NCBI GenBank assembly: GCA_015057005.1
Contig: SVFF01000010.1
Span: forward strand, 1-64,000
DNA from: Lachnospiraceae bacterium
GTDB lineage: Bacteria > Bacillota > Clostridia > Lachnospirales > Lachnospiraceae
Length of the DNA stretch: 64,000 bases
Direction: 5' to 3'
The translations under genes were made by a program, and so were the position numbers. How positions within the stretch are numbered: the stretch's first letter is position 1; each line of letters opens with the position of its first letter. Of this stretch, positions 24,872-34,054 are shown in pieces. Under the pieces are notes generated by a model, which worked only from the letters and a program-made list of their open reading frames with translations, had not been told where the DNA came from and did no database searches.

Positions 24872-25105
24872 ATGCCTAATAATAACTCAAACAACGAGAA
24901 TAGAGCAAACAACGCCAACAATGCCAACAACATGAACAACAGCGGCAGCGAAAATGCTCAGAGAGTTCAGAACGCAGGCAACAAGAGCGGTCAGAACAAA
25001 ATGCAGAACAGCCAAAACAGTCAGAATAGCCAGAACAGATCTCAGGGCGGCCAGAACAAGATGGAAAACAGCCAGAACAGTACTGATGCCCGCGACAGAT
25101 ACTAA
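24872..25105 (+). CDS. Asn/Gln-rich low-complexity small protein
   Basis: A 77-residue protein made almost only of Asn, Gln, Ser, Ala, Gly and Lys, with repeats of NNAN and NSQN. It has an excellent AGGAGGAG ribosome site and a strong terminator just after the stop, so expression is likely. It has no hydrophobic segment and should be disordered. No family is recognised. Such compositions occur in spore-coat or matrix proteins, but that is only a guess. Confidence 0.7.
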   Translation: MPNNNSNNENRANNANNANNMNNSGSENAQRVQNAGNKSGQNKMQNSQNSQNSQNRSQGGQNKMENSQNSTDARDRY

Positions 25106-25120
25106 ATTTTGACGTGAGTG

Positions 25121-25149
25121 AGGGCACCCTTCGGGGTGTCCTTATTTTT
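25121..25149 (+). terminator. Rho-independent terminator
   Basis: Stem AGGGCACCC / GGGGTGTCCTT with a TTC loop, followed by ATTTTT. Confidence 0.88.
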
Positions 25150-25260
25150 GGTATGCCTATTTACATAATTTAGAAAAAAATGTATACTAAAGGATAGCTG
25201 TGAAGTTAAAAAGCAAAAAAGGTGTTTTCCACAGTGGAAATGCCATAGCGGAGATAAAGA

Positions 25261-26412
25261 ATGAGAAGATATGAATTGATCGCTCCCTGTCATTTTGGTA
25301 TGGAGTCGATTTTGAAAAAAGAGATTACCGATCTGGGATATGATGTAACGGAAGTGACAGACGGCAGAGTGAGTTTTTTCGGTGACGAAGAAGCTCTGTG
25401 CCGGGCCAATGTGTTTCTGCGCACTGCAGAGCGTATTCTGATCAAGGTGGGAAGCTTTCATGCAGAGACCTTCGAAGAATTGTTTCAGGGCACCAAGGCC
25501 CTGCCCTGGGAGGAATATTTGCCTGTGGACGCCAAGTTTTGGGTGGCCAAGGCCGGCAGCGTCAAGTCCAAGCTGTTCAGCCCTTCCGATATTCAGTCCA
25601 TTATGAAAAAGGCCATGGTTGAGCGCATGAAGAGCGTTTATAAGGTGAGCTGGTTCCAGGAGAACGGCCAGAGCTTCCCTGTCAGAGTCTTTTTGTTGAA
25701 GGATGAAGTGACAGTTGGTCTGGATACCACCGGAGAATCTCTGCACAAGAGAGGTTACCGCAAGCTGACTGCCAAAGCGCCCATTGCAGAAAATCTGGCA
25801 GCAGCTATGATCATGCTCACACCCTGGAATGAGAGCAGAGTGCTGATCGATCCTTTCTGCGGAAGCGGCACTATCCCTATCGAAGCTGCGATGATGGCAG
25901 CCAACATGGCACCGGGCATGAACCGCAGTTTCACAGCGGAGGAGTGGCCCCATATTGCAGCCCGCAAGTGCTGGTACGATACCATGGACGAAGCGCAGGA
26001 ATTGGTGGATCTGTCCGTAGAGACTGACATTCAGGGGTATGATATTGATGAGGCAATGGTAAATATTGCCAGAGAGAATGCCAAACTGGCCGGTGTGGAT
26101 CACCTGATCCACTTCCAGCGCAGAGGTGTGGAGCAGTTAAGCTGCCCCAAGAAGTATGGCTTTATCATTACCAATCCCCCTTACGGTGAGCGGTTGCAGG
26201 ACAAAGCAGAAATGCCTGCATTGTACCGTACCATCGGTGAGCGCTACCGCAATCTGGATTCCTGGAGCATGTACCTGATCACTGCTTATGAGCAGGCGGA
26301 GAAGGACATCGGACGCAAGGCCGACAAGAACCGCAAGATCTACAATGGTATGATGAAGACCTACTATTATCAGTTCATGGGCCCCAAGCCCCCCAAAAGG
26401 AGAGATTCTTAA
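25261..26412 (+). CDS. THUMP-domain 23S rRNA guanine-N2 methyltransferase (RlmL/YpsC-like)
   Basis: The protein has 383 residues. Residues 1-160 contain a ferredoxin-like and THUMP RNA-binding region (CHFGMESILKKEI, PVRVFLLKDEVTVGLDTTGESLHKRGYR). Residues 165-375 are a class I SAM methyltransferase with LIDPFCGSGTIPIEAA and catalytic NPPYGERL. It fits the RlmL N-terminal half/YpsC group, which methylates 23S rRNA. RdgB starts 2 bases after its stop, so they form an operon. Confidence 0.9.
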   Translation: MRRYELIAPCHFGMESILKKEITDLGYDVTEVTDGRVSFFGDEEALCRANVFLRTAERILIKVGSFHAETFEELFQGTKALPWEEYLPVDAKFWVAKAGSVKSKLFSPSDIQSIMKKAMVERMKSVYKVSWFQENGQSFPVRVFLLKDEVTVGLDTTGESLHKRGYRKLTAKAPIAENLAAAMIMLTPWNESRVLIDPFCGSGTIPIEAAMMAANMAPGMNRSFTAEEWPHIAARKCWYDTMDEAQELVDLSVETDIQGYDIDEAMVNIARENAKLAGVDHLIHFQRRGVEQLSCPKKYGFIITNPPYGERLQDKAEMPALYRTIGERYRNLDSWSMYLITAYEQAEKDIGRKADKNRKIYNGMMKTYYYQFMGPKPPKRRDS

Positions 26413-26413
26413 A

Positions 26414-27022
26414 ATGAGCGGAAGAATTGTTTTTGCTACAGGAAATAAAGGTAAAATAAAAGAAATTCAAATGATTATGGCGGATACAGGCCTGGAGGTG
26501 GTCTCCATGAAGGATGCCGGCATTGTTGTGGAGCCGGAAGAAAACGGCACTACTTATGAAGAAAACGCCATGATCAAAGCCAGAGCGGTGGCCGAGTATA
26601 CCGACGATATCGTAATGGCAGACGATTCCGGCCTGGAAATTGACTATCTGAACAAGGAGCCGGGTATTTACTCCGCCAGATATATGGGCGAGGATACTTC
26701 TTATCGGATCAAGAATGCCAATCTGATAGAGCGTCTGGAAGGAGTGCCTGACGAACAGCGTACAGCACGCTTCGTGTGCGCCATCGCAGCAGTACTGCCT
26801 GACGGTACCGAGCTGACTACCCGTGCCGCTATTGAAGGCCGCATTGATTATGAGGAAAAAGGCAGTCATGGTTTCGGCTACGATCCAATCTTTTATGTGC
26901 CGCGGTTTGGCAAGACCACGGCAGAACTGACCGAGGAAGAGAAGAATCAGGTAAGTCACAGAGGACAGGCGTTGGAACTGATGAAGAAGGAACTGAAAAA
27001 GTATGAAGATATTAGTCGTTAG
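26414..27022 (+). CDS. rdgB: XTP/dITP diphosphatase (RdgB/HAM1)
   Basis: The protein has 202 residues, normal for the family. It opens with the TGNKGKIKEI substrate loop and has ADDSGLEI and SHGFGYDPIFYVP. It hydrolyses non-canonical purine triphosphates in the cytosol and so keeps them out of DNA and RNA. It overlaps the next gene by 20 bases, indicating translational coupling. Confidence 0.95.
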   Translation: MSGRIVFATGNKGKIKEIQMIMADTGLEVVSMKDAGIVVEPEENGTTYEENAMIKARAVAEYTDDIVMADDSGLEIDYLNKEPGIYSARYMGEDTSYRIKNANLIERLEGVPDEQRTARFVCAIAAVLPDGTELTTRAAIEGRIDYEEKGSHGFGYDPIFYVPRFGKTTAELTEEEKNQVSHRGQALELMKKELKKYEDISR

Positions 27023-27479
27023 TGATACCCACAGAAGAAACGAAAATTATTTCACTTTGCTGGAAATGCACCATCCGGATATGGTCATCCACTGCGGAGA
27101 TGTGGAGGGCAGCGAGTATGCCCTGAGTCAGGCTGCCCAGTGCCCTGTGCAGATGGTGACCGGCAACAATGATTTTTTCTCCCAGCTGCCCAGAGAACTG
27201 GAACTGAATGTGGGGCCTTACAAGGTGTGGGTGACACACGGCCATAATTATCTTGTATATTTGGGAAGTGAGCATATCAAGCGCGAGGCAAGATCCAGAG
27301 GTGTTGACATCGTAATGTACGGTCACACCCACAAGCCTGTGATTGACATCGGTGATGAAGTCACTGCGATTAATCCCGGCAGTCTGGCATACCCCCGCCA
27401 GGATGGTCACAGACCTTCTTACATCATCATGGAGATCGACAGGGAAGAGAAAGTGCATTATACCATTGCATATTTATAA
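27003..27479 (+). CDS. YfcE/MJ0936-type metallophosphodiesterase
   Basis: The protein has 158 residues. The calcineurin-like metal motifs are visible in order: VVSDTHRR, IHCGDVEG, VTGNNDF, VTHGHN and YGHTHKP. Members hydrolyse phosphodiesters; the physiological substrate is not settled. The arrangement rdgB-yfcE overlapping by 20 bases is common in Clostridia. Confidence 0.93.
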   Translation: MKILVVSDTHRRNENYFTLLEMHHPDMVIHCGDVEGSEYALSQAAQCPVQMVTGNNDFFSQLPRELELNVGPYKVWVTHGHNYLVYLGSEHIKREARSRGVDIVMYGHTHKPVIDIGDEVTAINPGSLAYPRQDGHRPSYIIMEIDREEKVHYTIAYL

Positions 27480-27502
27480 GGTGCATAAACCTTCTTTTTT
27501 TC

Positions 27503-27532
27503 TTGACAGTCTCTGAACTGTTAGTATATAAT
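27503..27532 (+). promoter_or_regulatory. Promoter of tRNA-Pro
   Basis: Consensus TTGACA at 27503 and TATAAT at 27527 with an 18-base spacer. Confidence 0.85.
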
Positions 27533-27557
27533 ACATTTTGCGTTAAAAAACGCGCCT

Positions 27558-27632
27558 CGGGGTGTGGCTCAGTTTGGCTAGAGCACCTGGTTTGGGACCA
27601 GGGGGTCGCAGGTTCGAATCCTGTCACCCCGA
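27558..27632 (+). tRNA. tRNA-Pro (TGG)
   Basis: Cloverleaf with acceptor stem CGGGGTG/CACCCCG and anticodon loop TTTGGGA. Single-gene unit. Confidence 0.97.
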
Positions 27633-27638
27633 TTTATA

Positions 27639-27672
27639 GCGATTATCTTCAAGGTAATCGTTTTCTTTTTTT
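27639..27672 (+). terminator. Terminator of tRNA-Pro
   Basis: Stem GCGATTATC / GGTAATCGT followed by TTTCTTTTTTT. Confidence 0.88.
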
Positions 27673-27745
27673 CTCACACAATAGACATTGTGTATCTTAT
27701 TCTTTAATTTATTTTTTTCCATCCATTTAATAAGGAATGATATAA

Positions 27746-27898
27746 GTGTTGTATACGATTGGTAAGATTAATCCGAAAATCTATCAGTGTGTTACAAAGG
27801 ATATTATGACGGATGAGGTGATAATTACAGAAACTCAAATCCGGCATATAAAAGAACGACATCCAAATGATTATGAGAGATTTTCTGATTATTTATGA
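27746..27898 (+). pseudogene. PBECR-type nuclease, N-terminal fragment
   Basis: A 50-codon frame from GTG (AAGGA 10 bases upstream) ends abruptly. The segment DEVIITETQIRHIKERHPNDYERF matches the start of phage-Barnase-EndoU-ColicinE5/D-RelE-like (PBECR) toxin nucleases, which normally continue for another 60-100 residues. The 3' part is missing at the point where the convergent Abi_2 gene is also cut, so one deletion probably removed both ends. It is not expected to be active. Confidence 0.65.
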
Positions 27899-28197
27899 TA
27901 CGAAATCATGGATTTCATATGCTTTTCTATTTTGAGAATATATTTTAAAAAGAGAGAACGTAGTTCTTCATCAAAGATGTAGAAAGCATAAATTTCATCA
28001 AATGTTACCCCGTAATAATATTTACCGGAACGCAATGGTTTAAATAATTCCTTGTATCCATCAATAAGAGAATAGTAACTGATTTGCTGTAAAATATGTT
28101 TGGCATGAGATTGATTTGGTATAGACAAGCCTTTTTCAGCTTGAAGTTTATTTAGTTGTTCATCATAAGTTAAAAATGTTTGAGCGATAAACAGCAC
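27889..28197 (-). pseudogene. Abi_2 (AbiD/AbiF) abortive-infection protein, C-terminally truncated
   Basis: The frame codes for about 102 residues from a GTG at 28197. FLTYDEQLNKLQAEKG, ISYYSLIDGYKELF and LKYILKIEKHMKSMISYH are typical of the N-terminal third of Abi_2 proteins, whose full length is about 300 residues. It stops directly after ISYH, overlapping the end of the PBECR fragment by 10 bases. A longer frame from 28287 would run through the upstream small RNA and its terminator, so I reject that start. Confidence 0.75.
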
Positions 28198-28221
28198 CTC
28201 GCTTTCTTTGGTAATAGGGGT

Positions 28222-28289
28222 AAAAAAAGGAGCCCACGCATGGACTCCCCGGGCTGTGGGCATCTCAAGTATCCACAGCACAACCACTA
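28222..28289 (-). ncRNA. AbiF-associated small RNA (candidate)
   Basis: On the minus strand a consensus promoter drives a transcript of about 68 bases: a hairpin GCTGTGG/CCACAGC, then GGGGAGTCCA-TGCG-TGGGCTCC followed by seven Ts, a terminator. The Abi_2 fragment starts 25 bases further on. A separate small RNA upstream of abiF genes is a known arrangement (abiF RNA motif), and the layout fits it. I cannot check the consensus sequence. Confidence 0.7.
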
Positions 28290-28294
28290 ACGCA

Positions 28295-28323
28295 AATATA
28301 CACTATGAATCAATAGAAGTCAA
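28295..28323 (-). promoter_or_regulatory. Promoter of the small RNA
   Basis: Minus strand: TTGACT (28323-28318), a 17-base spacer and TATATT (28300-28295). Confidence 0.8.
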
Positions 28324-28426
28324 ATGAAAATTGTCGGAAGTGGCCATATTATTGTGTGTTTTTATATTGAAATATAATCACAGAATTATATAATGATAAT
28401 ATACCCTAAAAATCAGAAGGGAGATT

Positions 28427-29361
28427 ATGATGAACATGCTGAATAATAACAAAAATTATGTGAACATATTCCGCCGCAATCAAGCGGAGCCGGTATACTG
28501 CTACCGCAGCGGCCTGACCGTCTATGAGGAGCGCTTCCTGGACGGAGCGCTGGTGCCCGGCGGCTGAAACGCCGCCGGCTATCCTTTGAACGTACTGTCC
28601 AATTACCCCAGCTTTATCGACCTGAAGCCTTATGCGGAGCCCACCGCCTTTCATGTGGAGCTGGACGGCGAGTGCATGGACTTTTTCCTGGAACAGAAAA
28701 ATTATGAAGAAGTGGAAGTGGAAAATGGCAGCAGGGAAGCAATCCTGACTTTAGCAAGTATCATCAAACCTGTGGAGATCAAGGTGCACACCCTGGTGGA
28801 CGGTACCCCATGTATACCCGCTGGCTGGAGGTGACGAACCTTTCTGATAAGGATATGGCCCTGTCCAGGCTGTCGGTTCTGAGCGGTGCCCTAGAGCATA
28901 TAAATAATGTGAGATTCTATGATGCGGATGCTCGTCCGGAGGACATTTATGAGATTGGTTATTTCAGGAATGACAGACAGCTGGCAGAGGGAGATTTCGG
29001 CTGGAAGCCCTTGGAATATGAGCGGACTGCCATTTCCGGTCGTTTCCACAGACAGCGTTACCGTTATCCTGCCTTCTTCCTGAAAAATAAACTGACCGGT
29101 ATGATTTACTTTGGCCAGATGGGCTGGAGTGCCGGCTACGAATTTTTGTTTGATTACAATGCCTGCCATGAGAACAATTCCGTGTCCCTTTCTTATGAGA
29201 TGTCTGTGACCGGCTATCATCCTTTGCGATTGATTGCCGCAGGTGAGACTTATGTGTCTCCTAAGGTGCATATGGGCGCAATTTTCGGTACTTTGGATGA
29301 TGCGGTAAATGCTACTTACGATCATATCAGACGTTCTGTGTTCAATCTCAGTACACGTAAA
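28427..29361 (+). pseudogene. GH36 alpha-galactosidase-like, N-terminal remnant
   Basis: From ATG 28427 (AGAAGGGAG upstream) the reading resembles the N-terminal beta-sandwich of GH36 enzymes (GYPLNVLSNYPSFIDLKPY, RWLEVTNLSDKDMALSRL, GMIYFGQMGWSAGYEF). It contains an in-frame TGA at 28565, a one-base loss in the CCCC run near 28811 that shifts the frame, and no catalytic domain: after about 310 codons it joins the start of a PlsC-like gene. It should be inactive. Confidence 0.8.
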
Positions 29362-30626
29362 ATGACCTAAGAAGAGGTTCTGAAACTGCCTCGCTTAAAG
29401 CATAAAAAGCCCATGAAACCCAGTCGCCTGCTGGCGGCGGTAGTCCGCCTCGTATGCGCCCCCACGTTGCGGCAAATTGGTTTTTCTTATACTACAGAAC
29501 GCATGGAGCTGGTAGGCGACCAGCCCTGCCTGATTTTGATGAATCACTCCAGCTTTACGGATATGAAGCTGGCCTTCGGAATCTTTTATCCTAAGAGAAT
29601 GGGCATTGTCACCTCCGTGGATGCCATGTCCGGTATTTTAGGAAAGCTGATGCGCATATTGGGCTGTACTCCCACCCACAAGTATGTTACGGATCTTTCG
29701 CTGATCAAAGATCTGGAATATATGCTGAAGGAAAATAAGACCAGTGTACTGATGTACCCGGAGGCGGGATATTCCTTCGATGGTCGGGCTACGGCACTGC
29801 CCAGAAAGCTGGGCGTGTTGATGAAGCGCCTGGGAGTCCCCGTTGTGACCGTTATCACGCAGGGCGCCATTCACAGAGATCCTTTGTATAATATGCTCCA
29901 GATCCGCAATGTAAAAGTGAGCGCTCATGTGAAGTGTCTTGCCACCGCTGAGGAAATCAAGGAAAAAACAGTGGATGAGCTGGACGCATTGTTGGCAGAG
30001 GCATTTTCTTTCGATAATTTTGCCTGGCAGCGGGATAATAAGATTTCCATTGATGTTCCTTTCCGGGCAGATGGATTGCATCGGATTCTTTACAAATGTC
30101 CTCATTGCGGAGCGGAAAACCAGATGGAGGGCAAGGGGATTCATCTGACTTGTCATGCCTGCAAGAAGCAGTGGGAGATGGACGAGTACGGTCAATTGTC
30201 TGCTAACGACGGGGCAACGGAATATCCTCACATCTCGGATTGGTATACCTGGCAAAGAGCGTGTGTCCGCAAGGAACTGGAAGAAGGTACATATTTGTTG
30301 GATACAGACGTAGATATGCGGTACAAGTTAATCTGGACGGTATTTGTATGATCGGTGAGGGACATCTGACCCACAATCTGGACGGTTTTCATTTGACTGG
30401 TGCAGAGGGTAAGCTGGACTATAAGCAGTCACCGGTATTTTCCCATACGTTATATTCGGATTATTATTGGTATGAGATCGGGGATGTGATCGGAATCGGA
30501 GATAACGGGATTTCCTATTTCTGTTTCCCGAAAACAAATACCTCCGTCACCAAGGCGCGTCTGGCAACGGAGGAACTGTATAAGCTTAAAAAGTATGAAC
30601 GCAGGCGATCTCCCAACCGCCAATAG
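29362..30626 (+). pseudogene. PlsC-like acyltransferase with zinc ribbon, disrupted
   Basis: The product resembles 1-acylglycerol-3-phosphate acyltransferases found in Lachnospiraceae. NHSSFTD is the H-x4-D site and LMYPEAGYSFDG the second motif. A zinc ribbon (CPHCG, CHACK) follows, then a C-terminal beta domain (YSDYYWYEIGD). The third codon is TAA where a tyrosine is expected (MT-stop-EEVLKLPR), and a frameshift near 30320 separates the last 100 residues. No ribosome site remains at the ATG. A shortened product from ATG 29413 is possible. Confidence 0.75.
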
Positions 30627-32628
30627 GAGGGATCCTGATGCAAAGCTGTTCTCCTTCACGATGACAGGAAAGTGAGGTTTCACTACCGTCTTTGTGGACC
30701 AGGACAGCTTTTGTCATGGTGCCGCGTACAAGAATCTCTGTCTCGTAAGAGGTATCCAGGGAGGCGTTGACTAACAGGATGGCAGCTTTGCTGCCATTCG
30801 TGCGTATATAGGGCTGGATCCGGGAGATCCGGCAGGGATCCGGCCAGCACATGCGAAGGGGAGCGCCGAACCATTCGGCGATGGAGCTGTACAGATACAG
30901 TCTGTGAGCCTCGTCGCAGTAGTGCCAGGGATCGTAGGAATCCACGATGATCTTGCCGCCCATTGCATTTTCGTATTTGGAGATACACATGTAAGTATCG
31001 GTGGCTTCGGGGCTGATAGCGGCATTGTCACTATCAATTTGCAGACCGTTTCGGACTTCGGCCAGTTTTTCTACAGTATCGTCCAGAGGAATCAGGGCAG
31101 CAGAAGTCATACCGCTTAAAGTAGTAAGCTGGGACCAATTCTCAAAAGGACCGTTGAAGGGATGGGCGGTGGCATAGGGCGTGCCGCCGCCCACGTTTTC
31201 ATTCAGCTTCACACCTGCCCAGTCACCGTGTCCTAACTTTTCCAGTTCCCGAAGGGCAGTTTTGTCCATGATCACATTGCCGGAAAAAACTTTCTGCAGT
31301 TCTTCCTCTGAGAAGCTGTGGAGGGTTTTGCCGTACAGAAGTGTGGCGCAAGCATACCGCTTGTCTGCGGTAAGTGCTACGCCGCTGGTGCCGATTTTGT
31401 CGGGTACTGTGACATCATAATCAGCACTGGGGCATGAGCCGTAGGTATTTATATTGTAAAGTCCATAGGAAAGTTCGTCAAACCAGCCCTTTTCGCAGTC
31501 CATTTTGGCGGTCAGGAACCAATCGTGTACCGACCACATGCCTGCCCAATCAAGACCCCGGGAGAAGGAGAAAAACTTTTCCCAGAGAGGCCGCATGGCG
31601 TGCAGTTCCTCCACTTCACGACCCAGGCGTGCATCCGCCTTGGGATTGGCATTTTGATGGTTGAAAGCGACACCGGTGCATCCGGCCATTAGAGCCAAAG
31701 TGACTTCGTTTTGGCGGGCGCGCATGGATTTGTTCAGGTGTGTCTGGGGATGGCTGTCTTCTTCCCAGAGGAGATCTTCCACGGTATCAGCGTATTCTGT
31801 GACCTGGCGGCCCACTTCCATGGTTTTCCATATCATTTTATCGGGAATACGATCATCAAAGAAGAACAGACCCGGACGTCCGCGACGACTTCTAAGGGCT
31901 TTGGTACATTTGGCGATATAGTCACCGGAATAGGTGGTATGAGAAGTACCCACGGACATAAAAGGCATATCAATAGCAGGATCCACCTCATCCACTGCGG
32001 CGCGGACCACCTTGCAGAAATCGGCCAGTCGATCGGCACCGTATGCGGACCAGCGGATGCGAAGGTCACGGTTTTCTTTTTGATTCAATGATTCTACCAA
32101 TTCTTCGCGGCTTTGGAAACGGCCGTTTTCAAAATTTTTCACACAGGTATCACAAAAACAGGGATAACCGCCTCCGACCATATGAGTGAAGCGGCAATCG
32201 TCATCCACGTAAATAAAATCAGGGGCGGCTTTGGCCATAATGAGATATTTTTCCCGGATATATGCCCGGAACATTTCAGAGGAAGGACAGGCCAGTTCGT
32301 TTATTACGTTGCCGTCCTTGGTCACCATGCGGGGCATGTGGGCATAATATTTTTGTCTGTTTTGATACAGGTCAAAGGTGGGCCACACATTGACGCCTAC
32401 TTTTCCGCCCAGAGCCCGGACCATAGCGGCCCGTTTTTGAAAGACATCCGCCTGACGCTGAGTGTCTTCTAAAGGAGTACAGTCAAGGAAAGTATCATCG
32501 CTGAAAAAGAAGGCTACTTCATCGGCTACATCGTCATATTTGGAAATCAGATTCATAAAATCCAGCCATTTGGCATCGTCCAGCCACAGGCCGGGAATCA
32601 GACGCCAGGTAAGTTTGAAACTGCTCAT
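30586..32628 (-). CDS. Putative TIM-barrel glycoside hydrolase, family unassigned
   Basis: The protein has 680 residues and no signal peptide. It reads like a (beta/alpha)8 glycosidase with C-terminal beta domains: GVNVWPTFDLY, PDFIYVDDDCRF, GRPGLFFFDDRIPD and GCTGVAFNHQNAN. The Asp pairs in the VDDD and FFDD strands are candidate catalytic or binding residues. The layout recalls GH42-like or hypothetical-glycosidase families, but I cannot assign one. Its 3' end overlaps the end of the PlsC-like pseudogene by 41 bases. Confidence 0.6.
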   Translation of the reverse strand: MSSFKLTWRLIPGLWLDDAKWLDFMNLISKYDDVADEVAFFFSDDTFLDCTPLEDTQRQADVFQKRAAMVRALGGKVGVNVWPTFDLYQNRQKYYAHMPRMVTKDGNVINELACPSSEMFRAYIREKYLIMAKAAPDFIYVDDDCRFTHMVGGGYPCFCDTCVKNFENGRFQSREELVESLNQKENRDLRIRWSAYGADRLADFCKVVRAAVDEVDPAIDMPFMSVGTSHTTYSGDYIAKCTKALRSRRGRPGLFFFDDRIPDKMIWKTMEVGRQVTEYADTVEDLLWEEDSHPQTHLNKSMRARQNEVTLALMAGCTGVAFNHQNANPKADARLGREVEELHAMRPLWEKFFSFSRGLDWAGMWSVHDWFLTAKMDCEKGWFDELSYGLYNINTYGSCPSADYDVTVPDKIGTSGVALTADKRYACATLLYGKTLHSFSEEELQKVFSGNVIMDKTALRELEKLGHGDWAGVKLNENVGGGTPYATAHPFNGPFENWSQLTTLSGMTSAALIPLDDTVEKLAEVRNGLQIDSDNAAISPEATDTYMCISKYENAMGGKIIVDSYDPWHYCDEAHRLYLYSSIAEWFGAPLRMCWPDPCRISRIQPYIRTNGSKAAILLVNASLDTSYETEILVRGTMTKAVLVHKDGSETSLSCHREGEQLCIRIPPIGGWEIACVHTF

Positions 32629-32658
32629 GTGTTTTGGCTCCTTTAATTTAAGAAAGAA

Positions 32659-33339
32659 TTAATTGTCTGCAGATTTCATGTAGTCCGATTTCAAGCGGGG
32701 CAGATTCCAACGGAAAATCATAGCAAGAATACGAATGATCATAACCGCTGTAGCCCCCAGCCCTATTGCAGTGATGTGACCCACAGGCCATAGCAGAATG
32801 CAGACAATCGCGCCTACCAGGGAAGCACAGGCATATATATGTTTTACCAGTATGTAGGGTTTCTCGGTGGCAAGCACATCCCTCATGACACCGCCGCCTA
32901 CACCGGTGATCACGCCCAGGAATATCAATAAGAACCAATTGTCACCGTAACCGTGATCCATTCCGGCGCTGACGCCCACCACAGTGAAAATGCCCAGACC
33001 GATGGCATCCATTACCAGCATCAGTTTTTCGTAAGCAGCCATAAACTGATGGTTCAAAAGCTCTTTCTTCCAATAGAAGAGTAAAAACAGCAGATTGCAG
33101 GTGATCATGGCCACAATGGCGTATACCGGCTTGATGAACATGACGGGAGGTGTCCTGCCGATGATCAGATCTCTGATGCATCCGCCGCCCACCGAGGTGA
33201 TGATGCCAAGGACATTTACGCCGAAAATATCCATATCTTTCTTAAAGGCAATGAGCGCGCCGGAGGAGGCAAACGCTACGGTGCCCACGATTTCCATGAT
33301 AAAAATGATAGTGTCTGTGTTAATCCAATTTAAATTCAT
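32659..33339 (-). CDS. TRIC-type cation channel (UPF0126 family)
   Basis: The protein has 226 residues with about seven hydrophobic segments in two repeated halves. Each half has the kinked-helix motif: TSVGGGCIRDLIIGRTPPV and TGVGGGVMRDVLATEKPYI. These GGG-x-RD motifs define the bacterial TRIC/UPF0126 (YvgT, YadS) family of monovalent cation channels. It lies 30 bases downstream in the same direction as no other transporter, and is followed by the glycosidase gene on the same strand. Confidence 0.92.
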   Translation of the reverse strand: MNLNWINTDTIIFIMEIVGTVAFASSGALIAFKKDMDIFGVNVLGIITSVGGGCIRDLIIGRTPPVMFIKPVYAIVAMITCNLLFLLFYWKKELLNHQFMAAYEKLMLVMDAIGLGIFTVVGVSAGMDHGYGDNWFLLIFLGVITGVGGGVMRDVLATEKPYILVKHIYACASLVGAIVCILLWPVGHITAIGLGATAVMIIRILAMIFRWNLPRLKSDYMKSADN

Positions 33340-33551
33340 TTGTTTGCCGTCTTTCTTGTATTACGAGCGAAAAGCTGATACAATACCTATCAACGAATCG
33401 CGTCTGCAGGTGTGTTTGGTTACATATCATCGTACACGTATAAAATACTTGTATATAATTGTAAATGATTTGCGAATAAAGTACAACCCAAAAGCCCAAA
33501 ATAATAAATGTATTTATTTTGCAAAAAATTAAAAAAATTTCGCAGGAAGTG

Positions 33552-33580
33552 TTGACAAACGCAAAATTATACGATACAAT
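33552..33580 (+). promoter_or_regulatory. Promoter of the Arg-His-Gln-Lys tRNA operon
   Basis: TTGACA at 33552, 17-base spacer, TACAAT at 33575. Confidence 0.85.
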
Positions 33581-33615
33581 ATGGTTCGTCGGTTTGAGAA
33601 ATGTATCGACCACAT

Positions 33616-33689
<74 letters not shown>

Positions 33690-33720
33690 TTTGAGACGAC
33701 CTCGGTTGTCTCATCCATAT

Positions 33721-33795
33721 GGTGGGTATAGCGCAGTTGGTTAGCGCGCCAGATTGTGGCTCTGGAGGCCAAGGGTTCGAATCCCTTTATCCACC
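33721..33795 (+). tRNA. tRNA-His (GTG)
   Basis: Cloverleaf with anticodon loop TTGTGGC. The extra 5' G (position -1) facing C73, typical of tRNA-His, is encoded. Confidence 0.96.
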
Positions 33796-33840
33796 CTTTT
33801 ATATCGAGTGTCTTAATGACACGCTTGGTGTCAAATCTAT

Positions 33841-33912
33841 AGGGCTATCGCCAAGCGGTAAGGCACAGCACTTTGACTGCTGCAGTCGCTGGTTCGAATC
33901 CAGCTAGCCCTG
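33841..33912 (+). tRNA. tRNA-Gln (TTG)
   Basis: Cloverleaf with acceptor stem AGGGCTA/TAGCCCT and anticodon loop CTTTGAC. Confidence 0.96.
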
Positions 33913-33948
33913 TTTTTTATTTACTATCTTTAAACGGATAGTCCATAT

Positions 33949-34021
33949 GGGCCACTAGCTCAGGCGGTAGAGCACTTGACTTTTAATCAAGTTGTCCGGG
34001 GTTCGAGTCCCCGGTGGCTCA
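33949..34021 (+). tRNA. tRNA-Lys (TTT)
   Basis: Cloverleaf with acceptor stem GGGCCAC/GTGGCTC and anticodon loop CTTTTAA. Confidence 0.97.
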
Positions 34022-34026
34022 CTACA

Positions 34027-34054
34027 AAAATCCTTGAAATTCAAGGATTTTTTT
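34027..34054 (+). terminator. Terminator of the tRNA operon
   Basis: Stem AAATCCTTGAA / TTCAAGGATTT followed by TTTT. Confidence 0.88.

Noticed and set aside
28565..28567. In-frame TGA in the GH36 remnant as a selenocysteine codon
   Set aside because: The same gene has a frameshift and lacks its catalytic domain, so simple decay explains the stop.
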